NCBI RefSeq assembly: GCF_000023465.1
Contig: NC_014041.1
Location: 1,385,001 to 1,449,000 of the forward strand
Reading direction: 5' to 3'
Source: Zunongwangia profunda SM-A87
GTDB lineage: Bacteria; Bacteroidota; Bacteroidia; Flavobacteriales; Flavobacteriaceae
DNA length: 64,000 nucleotides
Shown here piece by piece: positions 31,476 through 40,132 of this stretch. Under the pieces are notes generated by a model. That model made no database searches, had not been told where the DNA came from, and was given only the letters and a program-made list of their open reading frames with translations. Both the position numbers and the translations under genes were made by a program. The stretch's first letter is position 1; each line of letters starts with the position of its first letter.

Positions 31476-33986
31476 ATGAATAAAAAAGAAATAGAGCTTA
31501 AAAGAGTTTTAGAAATAGAAGATCCAATTTTATTTCTAGGTGCTGGATTCTCATTAGGAGGTAAAACAAATCAGAACCACCCAATTCCTAATGGATCACA
31601 ACTTAAAGAGATATTAATTACGCAGTTATTAAAGTATCCAATAGACTCAGAAAACTATAATGACCTGATCAAATTTAGTTTATCTGATGTAAGCGATTTC
31701 TGTGAAAGTGAAAAAAGTAAGGCTCACCTAGAAGATTTCTTAATCGAGATTTTTAAAAACACTGAGCCATCCGAACATCAAAAATTAATAACCAAATTTC
31801 CTTGGAAGAAAATATATACAACTAACATAGATGATATAATCGAAACTAGTTATCAGATTTCCAAGAAAAGTTTGTTAGTTCAAAATTTCAAAAGAAAATC
31901 TACTTTAGATAATAAAGGTAAAACTGAACTATATAAGCTTCACGGTTGCGTGAATAATCCAAGTGAAGGGTTTACATTCAGTTCCAGAAGTTATTTGGAC
32001 TCTATGATTCTAAATAAAGATTACCGTTTCAATAGTCTTTCATTGGATATGCATTCTGAATCAATAATTTTTCTTGGTCATGATTTCAATGAAATCAATA
32101 TTGATTTTTACTTAAAGCTTTATGAAAATTCCGGATATCAATCTTCTAAGGGCAGCCTCATATTTATAAACCCATCCCCATCAATAATACTGAAGAGTAA
32201 GATTAAAAAATTAGGAGCTACTTTAATAGAATGGAAAACCGAAGAATTCTTTGATTTTGTTCTACGAGTACAAGAAAACAAAGATTCGAGCCAGACAATA
32301 AAGCAAAAAAGAACATTAAGTAGATTTAGATTCAAAAATCTCAACGATTTAAAGTCTCAAATATTTCCAATAGAAAATTATGAGAGTGAATTGTATTTTG
32401 GATATGAACCAACTTGGAAGGATATATTTGATGAATGGGATTTTGAAAATAGTGAAATAAACAACTCATTAAAACATTTCGATAATGCGCTTAAAGATTT
32501 GCAGTCTGGCCTTATAGCCCTATATGGAAAAGGGCTTTCAGGAAAAAGTTCCTATCTCCTCAGATTGGGGCAAAAGTTAGATATGGAAGGATTTGAAGTA
32601 TGGAGTTATGAAGGAAAATATTTCAATTATTTTGAATTTTTTAAATGGATCAAGTTAAATAAGGAACAAAAGTATTTTTGTCTTCTTATTGATGATGCAG
32701 CTCATATGTATAAAGACATAACACGTTTAATAAATTTAATACCGAATGACCAAAGATTGATTGTAATTACAACCTCTCGTATACCACTTCACATAAGATT
32801 GCGATATAGTATTATTGATTTTCCACATATTGAAAAATTTTTAGAACCAAATATCTCTAAAGAATTTGCTACAGAAATAGAAAGAACATTGGACCAAAAG
32901 GGTTATTTGGGCTCACTTAAATCTAAAAATCAAGCTGAAAGAATAAAATATATATCTGAAAATAATGATGTATTAAGCTTATTATATGAGATTACATATG
33001 GTAAAGAATTTAGAAATCGATTAAATAAAGAACTTAAACCTCTACTACTACAGAGTAGTTCCGAACATGATTTACTATCATTGTTAGCAATTTTTGAAAA
33101 GCTAGATATACCTACGGTCCCAAAAGAATTAATTTCTTTACAATACGGCGGGGATTCAAAAAAGGTTTTAGGTGAAATTGAAAATTTTATAAAATATACA
33201 TCTAATGGTGATATCAGTTTAAGGTCTGGTTTTTATTTAAAAAGTATTTTTGAATCCATACCAAAAGATAAGATAATAGAAATCTTAAAAGCCATTTTGA
33301 AAAGTATTTCTCCGCAATTAGATAACCGGCCAGGTAATTTGTGGAATCATATAGAAGCTTCCTGTATCAAACAAAAAGTTCTTAGAAAAAAATTAAAATT
33401 GTCAAGTACTCAAATTAGAAATATGCTGTACGACCTGAAAGAGGATCTCGGTATTAGTTTTAATTATTGGATACAATTGGGTATTACTGAGCAAAATAGT
33501 AAAAGCTTCGACAAAGCATTAAACCATTTTCGCCAAGCAGAGGCAATTGCTCCAAGTTCTTATATGATACAAAATGCGATTGGCAGAAATTTTCTGAAAC
33601 AAGCAAATAATATGGATAATAAATCCCTAGCCTTAGCCACATTTGAAGAGGGTGAAGAAATTTTACTAACTCTAATAAATAATCGAGAGGAGTATCAAGT
33701 TAAGGCCTTTTCAACTCATACCTATCTTTATGAAAAAATAAATTTTCTCAAAAAATTTAAAATCAAACCAACTAATAGAGAATTAAAAGAATTGTTCAAG
33801 CTTTTAAAACAATTAATTGATAAAGATCCTGATGATGCTATGTCAAAAGAATTGAGCAATAAATTTTTAAGGTATCTGAAATCGATCAAAAAAGAGAACA
33901 TAATGAAAATAGGATACCATGATTTAAAAATGCTTAAGTCTATGTTTTCAGATTCTGAAATCGATTTTGAAGATGTATTGGAGTAA
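31476..33986 (+). CDS. SIR2-STAND NTPase, putative anti-phage defence protein (cassette)
   Basis: From the ATG at 31476 the protein has an N-terminal SIR2_2 domain: GAGFS (residues 22-26), TTNIDD (115-120) and KLHGC (154-158, catalytic His). A STAND-type NTPase follows, with P-loop GKGLSGKS (351-358) and Walker B LLIDDA (D406-D407), then a helical C-terminal region with TPR-like repeats (NHFRQAEAIAPSSYMIQNAI). SIR2-STAND proteins such as Avs5-type systems degrade NAD+ on sensing phage proteins. Cargo of a single-gene cassette; its 5' core GTTGGGCAAA matches its end TTTGCCCAAT in nine of ten bases. Confidence 0.8.
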   Translation: MNKKEIELKRVLEIEDPILFLGAGFSLGGKTNQNHPIPNGSQLKEILITQLLKYPIDSENYNDLIKFSLSDVSDFCESEKSKAHLEDFLIEIFKNTEPSEHQKLITKFPWKKIYTTNIDDIIETSYQISKKSLLVQNFKRKSTLDNKGKTELYKLHGCVNNPSEGFTFSSRSYLDSMILNKDYRFNSLSLDMHSESIIFLGHDFNEINIDFYLKLYENSGYQSSKGSLIFINPSPSIILKSKIKKLGATLIEWKTEEFFDFVLRVQENKDSSQTIKQKRTLSRFRFKNLNDLKSQIFPIENYESELYFGYEPTWKDIFDEWDFENSEINNSLKHFDNALKDLQSGLIALYGKGLSGKSSYLLRLGQKLDMEGFEVWSYEGKYFNYFEFFKWIKLNKEQKYFCLLIDDAAHMYKDITRLINLIPNDQRLIVITTSRIPLHIRLRYSIIDFPHIEKFLEPNISKEFATEIERTLDQKGYLGSLKSKNQAERIKYISENNDVLSLLYEITYGKEFRNRLNKELKPLLLQSSSEHDLLSLLAIFEKLDIPTVPKELISLQYGGDSKKVLGEIENFIKYTSNGDISLRSGFYLKSIFESIPKDKIIEILKAILKSISPQLDNRPGNLWNHIEASCIKQKVLRKKLKLSSTQIRNMLYDLKEDLGISFNYWIQLGITEQNSKSFDKALNHFRQAEAIAPSSYMIQNAIGRNFLKQANNMDNKSLALATFEEGEEILLTLINNREEYQVKAFSTHTYLYEKINFLKKFKIKPTNRELKELFKLLKQLIDKDPDDAMSKELSNKFLRYLKSIKKENIMKIGYHDLKMLKSMFSDSEIDFEDVLE

Positions 33987-33991
33987 TTTAC

Positions 33992-34053
33992 TTTGCCCAA
34001 TAACTAAGCGTTAGTGTGGCCGGAACGGCCTAACATGAACGCACTGTTGACTA
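33992..34053 (+). other. compact attC-like site C (type 2)
   Basis: R''-like TTTGCCCAAT, AACTAA, then GCGTTAGTGTGGCCG pairs through a GAA loop with CGGCCTAACATGAACGC, ending CTGTTGACT. Stem arms GCGTT and AACGC match exactly. This is the clearest of the three type 2 sites and closes the SIR2-STAND cassette. Confidence 0.65.
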
Positions 34054-34283
34054 AACCAGTTCTTTGCCGGTTAGCCATATATGGGGATTAGTCTATTTTT
34101 AGGAGGTAGTATTTGTCGGATAGTAAATCTTGTCTCTATGCAAGATATCGGCTTTTGGTTATTGACCTAAAGTGCAACTGCTTTTTACTATGTTCCTTCA
34201 CTGGTACTTACAGGATTTAGTGTCATTTTGATCGTTTTAAGCCATAGGTTTCCTGTTACGCCCGGAAAGATCGTTTTTCGTAC

Positions 34284-34745
34284 TCATTTATTTGATTGTT
34301 TTCTTAGTTTTTCCATCCAGTATCTAGGTGGGCCTCGGGCGGTAAAAGTAGTGAGTGTCACCAATTTTCCTTTCTTGCACACCGGGCAAAGCTGGTGTTG
34401 TAATGGTTGATGCTCTTTGAGTTGCACCCGTACCAGGTTTTTCTGTAGCTGGGTAAGTGTAATTTTTTTATGGTAGGAACTCAAGATCCCATAATGCCGG
34501 ATGCGAACAAATCCTTTGGGAAGTACGTGAAGTGCGAACCTCCTGATGAACGCTGCATCGGATAAACGTAACAAGGATTTTCTTCCCCCGTGGCGGTAGT
34601 CCTTTACAGCAAATGTAAAGCTTTGATTATCCAGGTTTTTTATCCGATGGTTACTTATGGCGATCTTATGGGTATAGCGGCCAAGGTATTCCACCACCTG
34701 GGCGGGACCTAAAAATGGACGTTTACAATAAACTTGGATAACTCG
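34284..34745 (-). pseudogene. IS91-family transposase, C-terminal fragment
   Basis: The remaining ~150 residues contain KRPFLGPAQVVEYLGRYTHK and AISNHRI, a DYRHGGRK segment, and a CPVCKKGK zinc pair, all typical of the rolling-circle IS91 transposase. The N-terminal half is cut off by the IS21 element; the first residues of the open frame are IS21-end sequence. IS91-like elements often lie beside integrons. Confidence 0.75.
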
Positions 34746-34922
34746 GATCAAATTGTGCCACTGATTTCGGTCGGTTAGTGCCAGGCATTTCGGTTTAAAT
34801 TGTGCCACTTTTGGTATTAAGTTAAACCTGTATCGGTTCGATTTGTGCCAGTTGTTTCGGTTTGTTTTGTGCCACTTTAAAAGATCAAGTAAATAATACC
34901 TTGTCGCTTAAAACGAAGCGAT

Positions 34923-36476
34923 ATGGCCAACACACTTGATCCAATGGACTTAAAACAGATAATATCCTTACACCTCGATGGGTTTAGTAACCGTAAAATT
35001 GGAGCCACCCTTGGGATCTCCCGCAATACGGTAAACACCTATATGCGTTTGTTTAGCGTTAGTGACTATGCTCTTAAAGAGTTGCTGACCCTTGATAATG
35101 CAACCTTAGATAAACTTTTTCCCTCCCACAGCACTATTGACAACTCCCGGTATCAAGAGCTGATGCTCTATTTTAAGGAGCTTAACCAAGCCCGTAACCA
35201 TCCCGGGTTTACCTTTTTATATCATTATCAGGAGTATGTCTCCCAGTCTAAAAACCCATATGGCTATACACAGTTTATGGAGCATTACCGCCGTAAATAT
35301 GCTAAAATCAAAGGCTCGATGAAGCTTGAGCACGACCCCGGCAAGGAACTCTTCATTGATTTTGCCGGTAAAAAGCTTCACATTATTGACAAACAAACCG
35401 GGGAATTAATTCCTGTCGAGGTGTTTGTAGCTATTTTGCCCAACAGTCATTACACCTATGTAGAGGCTTGCAAAAGTCAGAAACGCGATGAGCTGATCAA
35501 CTGTTGCCGTAACACTTTACACTTTTATGGCGGGGTACCTAAAGCGATTGTCTCTGACAACCTAAAATCAGCTGTTAACCGTGCCAGCAGGTATGAGCCC
35601 GAGATCAACCGAAGTTTTAAAGACTTTGCCCGGCATTACAACTGTGTGATCAACCCCACCCGAGGCTATGCTCCACAGGACAAGGCTTTAGTAGAGAATG
35701 CCGTAAACCTGGCCTATCAACGGATCTATTATCCTATGCGCAAGATGAGCTTCTTCTCTATAGAAGAACTCAACAGGGAGATAAAAAAGCAGCTGGGGCA
35801 TTACAACAACTTATTGTTCTCCCGCAAGGAGTCCAGTCGCAGGGAACTGTTCCAATCTGTGGAGCAGGAATACTTGAAGCCCCTTCCAGAGACAGCTTAT
35901 GAATTAAAAAGCTACCGAAGGGCAAAGGTTCAGAAAATAGGCTATGTGTACTTCTCCCCGGATAAAAGCTATTACAGCGTGCCCTATCGCTACATAGGAA
36001 AGGAAACCACCTTGCATTACACCCGTTCTTTAGTTGAAGTGTATTACCACTATCAACGCATCGCCCTGCATCAGCGCAACCCCTCAAAAGGCAGTTATAA
36101 TACTAACAAAGAACACCTGAGCAGCACCCATAAATACTATAGCGACTGGAGTCCTGAATTCTTTAAAAAGAAAGCAGCCTTGCACGGGAAGCACGTGGTG
36201 GATTGTGTCGAAAAAATAATCACTGCGGTAGATTATCCTGAAATAGGGTATAAGCGTGCTATGGGGCTTATTCAGCTCCATAAATCCTACGGCTCCCAGC
36301 GGCTGGACAATGCCTGTAAAAGAGCTTTACAAGCAGATGCAGCCACCTATCAGCGCATCAAGAACATCCTGAAAAACAATCTGGACAAGAGCTCCCTGTT
36401 CTATCAGGATTTGGAAGAAAATAAAACACATATACCGAAGCATACTAACATACGCGGTGCTTCAGCTTATCAGTAA
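34923..36476 (+). CDS. istA: IS21 transposase IstA
   Basis: The 517-residue protein has an N-terminal HTH (LHLDGFSNRKIGATLGISRN) and an rve-type integrase core with the DDE residues in LFIDFAGKK, AIVSDNLKSAV and ALVENAVNLAYQRI. The C-terminal part has the Mu-transposase-like strand region (SYRRAKVQKIGYVYFSPDKS). The length is normal and there is no frameshift, so it may be active. istB follows after 23 bases. Confidence 0.92.
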   Translation: MANTLDPMDLKQIISLHLDGFSNRKIGATLGISRNTVNTYMRLFSVSDYALKELLTLDNATLDKLFPSHSTIDNSRYQELMLYFKELNQARNHPGFTFLYHYQEYVSQSKNPYGYTQFMEHYRRKYAKIKGSMKLEHDPGKELFIDFAGKKLHIIDKQTGELIPVEVFVAILPNSHYTYVEACKSQKRDELINCCRNTLHFYGGVPKAIVSDNLKSAVNRASRYEPEINRSFKDFARHYNCVINPTRGYAPQDKALVENAVNLAYQRIYYPMRKMSFFSIEELNREIKKQLGHYNNLLFSRKESSRRELFQSVEQEYLKPLPETAYELKSYRRAKVQKIGYVYFSPDKSYYSVPYRYIGKETTLHYTRSLVEVYYHYQRIALHQRNPSKGSYNTNKEHLSSTHKYYSDWSPEFFKKKAALHGKHVVDCVEKIITAVDYPEIGYKRAMGLIQLHKSYGSQRLDNACKRALQADAATYQRIKNILKNNLDKSSLFYQDLEENKTHIPKHTNIRGASAYQ

Positions 36477-36499
36477 TCTAACCTTTAAAAACAGTAACT

Positions 36500-37237
36500 A
36501 TGAACAACAATCAGACTATTGAAAAATTAAAAGAAATGCGACTAGGGGCTATGGCTCAGCTGCACCTGCAACATCTTAAAGACAACCGCATAGCCGGGAT
36601 CACTGCCGATGAATATCTGGCATTATTGACCGATCACCAGTGGGAAGACCGACACAACCGTAAGATAGAAAGGCTTTTAAAACAGGCGGGATTTAAACAA
36701 CAGGCCAGTCTGGCTGACATTAACTACTCCCAGAACCGGAATCTGGATAAGAATATGTTTGCTCGATTAGGCAGTCTGGATTTTATAACCAGAAAAGAAA
36801 ACATCATCCTTACCGGTGCTTCAGGAGTAGGTAAAAGTTATTTAGCTCAGGCTTTAGGGCATCAGGGGTGTATGATGGAATACAAAACCATATACACAAA
36901 CACAGCCCGGCTTTTTAAAAAACTAAAACTTAGTAAGGTCGATGGCACCTACCTTAAGGAACTGGGAAAACTCATCAAAGCAGACCTTCTAATCCTCGAT
37001 GACTTTGGGTTACAGAGTTTTGATAATCACGCAAGGGAAACCCTGATGGATATCATCGATGACCGCTATAATAAAGCTTCCACAATTATATCCTCACAAA
37101 TACCCGTATCTGCCTGGTACGATATTATTGGGGAGGGGACTATCGCAGATGCAATCTTGGACAGGATTGTAAACTCCTCACACCGTATTGACCTAAAGGG
37201 TGAGTCGCTAAGAAAAGGAGCTTTAAAGAACCAGTAA
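36500..37237 (+). CDS. istB: IS21 helper ATPase IstB
   Basis: The 245-residue AAA+ ATPase has Walker A GASGVGKS and Walker B LLILDDFG, plus the IstB N-terminal region (RLGAMAQLHLQHL) and the C-terminal SSHRIDLKGESLRK tail. IstB assembles with IstA and helps target selection. It is intact and lies 23 bases downstream of istA in the same element. Confidence 0.92.
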   Translation: MNNNQTIEKLKEMRLGAMAQLHLQHLKDNRIAGITADEYLALLTDHQWEDRHNRKIERLLKQAGFKQQASLADINYSQNRNLDKNMFARLGSLDFITRKENIILTGASGVGKSYLAQALGHQGCMMEYKTIYTNTARLFKKLKLSKVDGTYLKELGKLIKADLLILDDFGLQSFDNHARETLMDIIDDRYNKASTIISSQIPVSAWYDIIGEGTIADAILDRIVNSSHRIDLKGESLRKGALKNQ

Positions 37238-37311
37238 CATTAATTTTATATATAATTGCAGTATCTTTTAAAGTGGCACTGTTTGACCGAAACAGCTGGC
37301 ACCATCACTCC

Positions 37312-37959
37312 GAAATAGCCATCAGGTTTTTTGCCTTTAATAGTTGGTTCAGAAATACTTTTAATTCTTTCTTCTATAGTTTTTTTCGTAAAACCAACTT
37401 TGAATAAATTATCATTCAAATCATAAATTAGATAAATTTTTTCAATTCCTTTTTCATTTTCAATAATCGATTTTTTATTAAAAATTAATTTAAAAAAACT
37501 TATAGGTTCAATAGTCAAAACTTTCTCTACCGCTTTTTTACCTTTTAGTATAAATATAGGATTATTTAATTCTTTCAATTCATATTGATTGACACAGAAA
37601 AAACCAAACATTTCGTATGTTGATTTTAATAGATTTTGAAATGTATTAAATAATATAATTTCATTTAAATTTTTAAACTCTTCACTTAAAAATCTACAAA
37701 ATTGATATGTTATTATATCTCTATTTTTCAGCTTTCTTTCAGAATTTAAAGCATATCCAGTAAGTTCGTTGTAATTTACAATTAATAACAAATCATAACT
37801 TTCAATATTTTTTTCATCGTGAGCTAATATGCTATAACTTTCTTTTCTGATTTTTTCAATAACATTATTTAGTTCAGGCTTTTTATTTGATTCGAAAATT
37901 TTTAGAACTTGCTCTAAATCAATTTTTCTAATTCTTTTATTTAGTTCGTTTGTATTCAC
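37312..37959 (-). pseudogene. GIY-YIG (T5orf172-like) protein truncated by IS21
   Basis: The first ~215 residues are native: a helical N-terminal region, then IYLIYDLNDNLFKVGFTKK followed by TIEERIKSISEPT, which matches the start of the T5orf172/GIY-YIG nuclease-like fold. From KKPDG onward the frame reads into the IS21 end (YFGVMVPAVSVK...), so the rest of the domain is missing. The N-terminal part is not recognised. It is probably inactive. Confidence 0.6.
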
Positions 37960-37995
37960 ATTTTGTATTATAGCTAACTTTTTTTATAAATAAAA

Positions 37996-38039
37996 AAAGT
38001 GTCGATTTACCGCAACATTCATCCGGTTATCGACACTTT
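37996..38039. terminator. hairpin terminator, XRE module copy 1
   Basis: AAAGTGTCGAT pairs with ATCGACACTTT, with an inner ACCG/CGGT pairing. It lies downstream of the XRE gene and between convergent genes. A near-identical structure lies downstream of the second XRE gene (58530-58573). Confidence 0.75.
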
Positions 38040-38067
38040 ATTCAATTCTTAAGTATTTTTTTCTTCA

Positions 38068-38460
38068 CTATTTTTTTTCCAATAATTTCTCCAAATAAGC
38101 CACCTTATCCTTTTCCGCTTGAACCAAACGCTCATAAAGTTCAACGACTTTATCTAAAGGGTTAAACGTACAGTGAAAATTATTTAATGGACCGTTATTC
38201 ACACTGTTATCGTTGAAATTATTAATATTGTGAAAAATCGATTCCTCGGAAAAGTTCTCAATAGCTTCTTTACTCACCCCTAACACTTTCGCCACTCTTT
38301 CCAACTTTTCATCCTCAATATGCTCGCTTTGTTCTAAGCTGGAAACACTTTGTTGGCTGATTCCTAATTCTGCGGCAAGGGTTTCTTGCTTCATTCCTCG
38401 AAGTTCTCTGATTCGGCTGATTTTTCTACCGATATGACTGGTTTTTGTTGCTGTGCTCAT
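38068..38460 (-). CDS. XRE-family regulator, copy 1
   Basis: The protein starts MSTATKTSHIGRKI. It has an HTH_3 domain (RELRGMKQETLAAELGISQQ, then SVSSLEQSEHIEDEKLERV), a variable Asn-rich linker, and a C-terminal coiled coil (LYERLVQAEKDKVAYLEKLL). The -7 box TATCTTTG at 38466-38473 ends five bases before this ATG, so the longer upstream start would be untranscribed and the mRNA is nearly leaderless. A close paralogue sits at 58602. It probably represses its own promoter. Confidence 0.8.
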   Translation of the reverse strand: MSTATKTSHIGRKISRIRELRGMKQETLAAELGISQQSVSSLEQSEHIEDEKLERVAKVLGVSKEAIENFSEESIFHNINNFNDNSVNNGPLNNFHCTFNPLDKVVELYERLVQAEKDKVAYLEKLLEKK

Positions 38461-38511
38461 AATCTCAAAGATAAACATTCTTTTTAAAAGTTGTACTCCT
38501 CACTCTTTGCA

Positions 38512-38541
38512 GTAAAAAACAAGATTCTCCTTGTTTTTTAC
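38512..38541 (-). promoter_or_regulatory. palindromic operator, XRE copy 1
   Basis: GTAAAAAACAAG and CTTGTTTTTTAC are perfect 12-bp inverted repeats separated by six bases, about 40 bases upstream of the -7 box. The same palindrome lies at 59076-59105 before the paralogue. Confidence 0.6.
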
Positions 38542-38808
38542 TCGATAATCGAGATTACCTATTCCAAGGGTTATCTAAATATTAAAAATAATTTTCTAAT
38601 AAATGCCACATCGTCTAAAGGCAATTTACTAGTCATTTTGATTCGCTACAGCCGCTTCCTTTTAAAACTTGAATCCTCATTACCCCCACTAAAGTTTCAT
38701 TTTAAAACCTCTTGATCTATGCTTACCATTTACATCCTCACAAAGTTATAGAATTTGCATTACCCCAAATTACGGAAATCCTCATTATCAACTTTAAAAT
38801 TTACCGCT

Positions 38809-39066
38809 ATGAAAAATTTACAGTCCTTAGATATTAAAAAGATCGTTACCGCAATTACCAGTATCGTTGAAACTTTATTCATCTATCAATATAGAGATTT
38901 CTTGATTATAATTTGCTCCTATAGTTATCAAGATACTCGGCCAAAGAAAAAAGAAGCTTTATTAAAAATAAAACATTTTATTTTTAACAGTTATGTTTTT
39001 ACATTTTTTAATACTTTTCAAAAAAAGCAATTATTTTTAAAATCTTTAACTAAGAAAAAATTTTAA
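38809..39066 (+). CDS. hypothetical small protein
   Basis: The frame from ATG 38809 begins MKNLQSLDIKKIVTAITSIV, which resembles the leader style of small flavobacterial peptide precursors. The remainder is very basic and aromatic and may be out-of-frame decay. It lies between an XRE regulator and a Cys-containing peptide relic. The rest of the gap 38542-38808 shows no gene. Confidence is low. Confidence 0.3.
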   Translation: MKNLQSLDIKKIVTAITSIVETLFIYQYRDFLIIICSYSYQDTRPKKKEALLKIKHFIFNSYVFTFFNTFQKKQLFLKSLTKKKF

Positions 39067-39086
39067 TACCATGTTCTATTTTGACA

Positions 39087-39284
39087 ATGATTTTAATATC
39101 ATTTAGTGAAAATAATTTAGATAAGAATATTCCAAGTGAAGGAAATATTAATTTGCCCCCTTGTGCAGAAAGCGTAAGAGTTGACTGAGATGGCGACGGA
39201 GTCGCGGAGTTGGAATGGACCTTTGAATGTCAATATGCTGATGCTATGCGTGAGCAGTTCCAGCAAACTTGTCTAGGAAATTAA
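39087..39284 (+). pseudogene. small Cys-containing peptide gene with one in-frame TGA
   Basis: The frame encodes SENNLDKNIPSEGNINLPPC and AESVRVD, a TGA at 39186-39188, then DGDGVAELEWTFECQYADAM and a tail ending QQTCLGN. The coding character continues on both sides of the stop and ends at a proper TAA, so a single substitution (for example TGT or TGC to TGA) is likely. It lies just before the GLPGLI gene, where small exported peptides are often found. Confidence 0.5.
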
Positions 39285-39340
39285 ATCATAATATTTTAAT
39301 CAATTATTAACCACAAATAATGGCTTTTTTCAAATTTAAT

Positions 39341-40132
39341 ATGACAAAAAAAATACTTCTTCTAATTACTGTTTTCTCATCATTACTCACTCAAGGCCAA
39401 AACCAAACAGGTTTAGTTTATTACGGAGAAATTCAAAGTATGGGAGCTGGGGCGCCAGTCGGTCCTGATCTAAACGCTATTCTGGTATTTGATAATAATC
39501 GTTCTTTATTTATTACAAGGATGGATTCTTTAGAAGGAGGACATATAAGAGAACAACGTAATTTTGAAGGCACTGCAAGAATTTCAAGAACTGTTACTAC
39601 TAATGAAATAGGCTTTAGACATTTAAATGATTTTAAAAAAGGAATTTTTACTTCAAGAGATATAGGTTTTAGTTATGTAAAAGATCGTACTCCTAAAATC
39701 AAATGGAATATTACTTCGGAAACTAAGGCCATCGGGAAGTTTACAGCTAATAAAGCTACCGCTCATTTTAGAGGTCGGGATTATACGGCCTGGTTTACTC
39801 CCGAAATTCCGTTACCTATTGGCCCGTGGAAATTGCAAGGCTTGCCCGGTTTAATTCTGGAAGCTTACGATACCAATAAAGAAATTTACTGGTATTTTAA
39901 ATCTATAGAATATCCTACGGATAAATCATATTTATTAAAACCAATCGAACATGATGGGGAATGGATGAGTACTGAGGATTTTAAAAAAGATCAAATCAAA
40001 GCTTTAAAAAGTGCTTTGATTTCAGGTAGAATGAGTGCTGAGAGTGCAAATATACGTGGCATTCATGTAAATAATACAACTCAAAATTTAATGCTAAGAA
40101 GTTATATAGAAGGATTTGCAGACGATCAATAA
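39341..40132 (+). CDS. GLPGLI-family exported protein
   Basis: Starting at ATG 39341, the protein has a signal peptide (KKILLLITVFSSLLTQGQ) and the defining motif LQGLPGLILEAYD, preceded by YTAWFTPEIPLPIGPWK. The family is periplasmic or surface-exposed in Bacteroidetes and usually precedes a TonB-linked barrel, as here. The stop overlaps the start of the next gene by 17 bases. The molecular function of GLPGLI proteins is unknown. Confidence 0.85.
   Translation: MTKKILLLITVFSSLLTQGQNQTGLVYYGEIQSMGAGAPVGPDLNAILVFDNNRSLFITRMDSLEGGHIREQRNFEGTARISRTVTTNEIGFRHLNDFKKGIFTSRDIGFSYVKDRTPKIKWNITSETKAIGKFTANKATAHFRGRDYTAWFTPEIPLPIGPWKLQGLPGLILEAYDTNKEIYWYFKSIEYPTDKSYLLKPIEHDGEWMSTEDFKKDQIKALKSALISGRMSAESANIRGIHVNNTTQNLMLRSYIEGFADDQ

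Larger units (their letters stand above)
34754..37321 (+). mobile_element. IS21-family insertion sequence
   Basis: The istA-istB gene pair is bounded by multiple ~20-bp repeats containing TGTGCCA and TTTCGGT on both sides: left 34754-34900, right, inverted, about 37270-37321. This is the subterminal repeat structure of IS21 elements. The ends are approximate. The insertion truncates the IS91 remnant on the left and a GIY-YIG gene on the right. Confidence 0.75.

Noticed and set aside
35770..36087. Minus-strand ORF inside istA
   Set aside because: Antisense shadow of the IS21 transposase.
38461..38478. Longer start of the XRE gene copy 1 (and the same at 59025-59060 for copy 2)
   Set aside because: The -7 box TATCTTTG lies inside or after these codons, so they would not be transcribed.
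39186..39188. Selenocysteine at the in-frame TGA
   Set aside because: No SECIS-like hairpin was evident just downstream and selenoproteins are uncommon in this group; a nonsense mutation is simpler.
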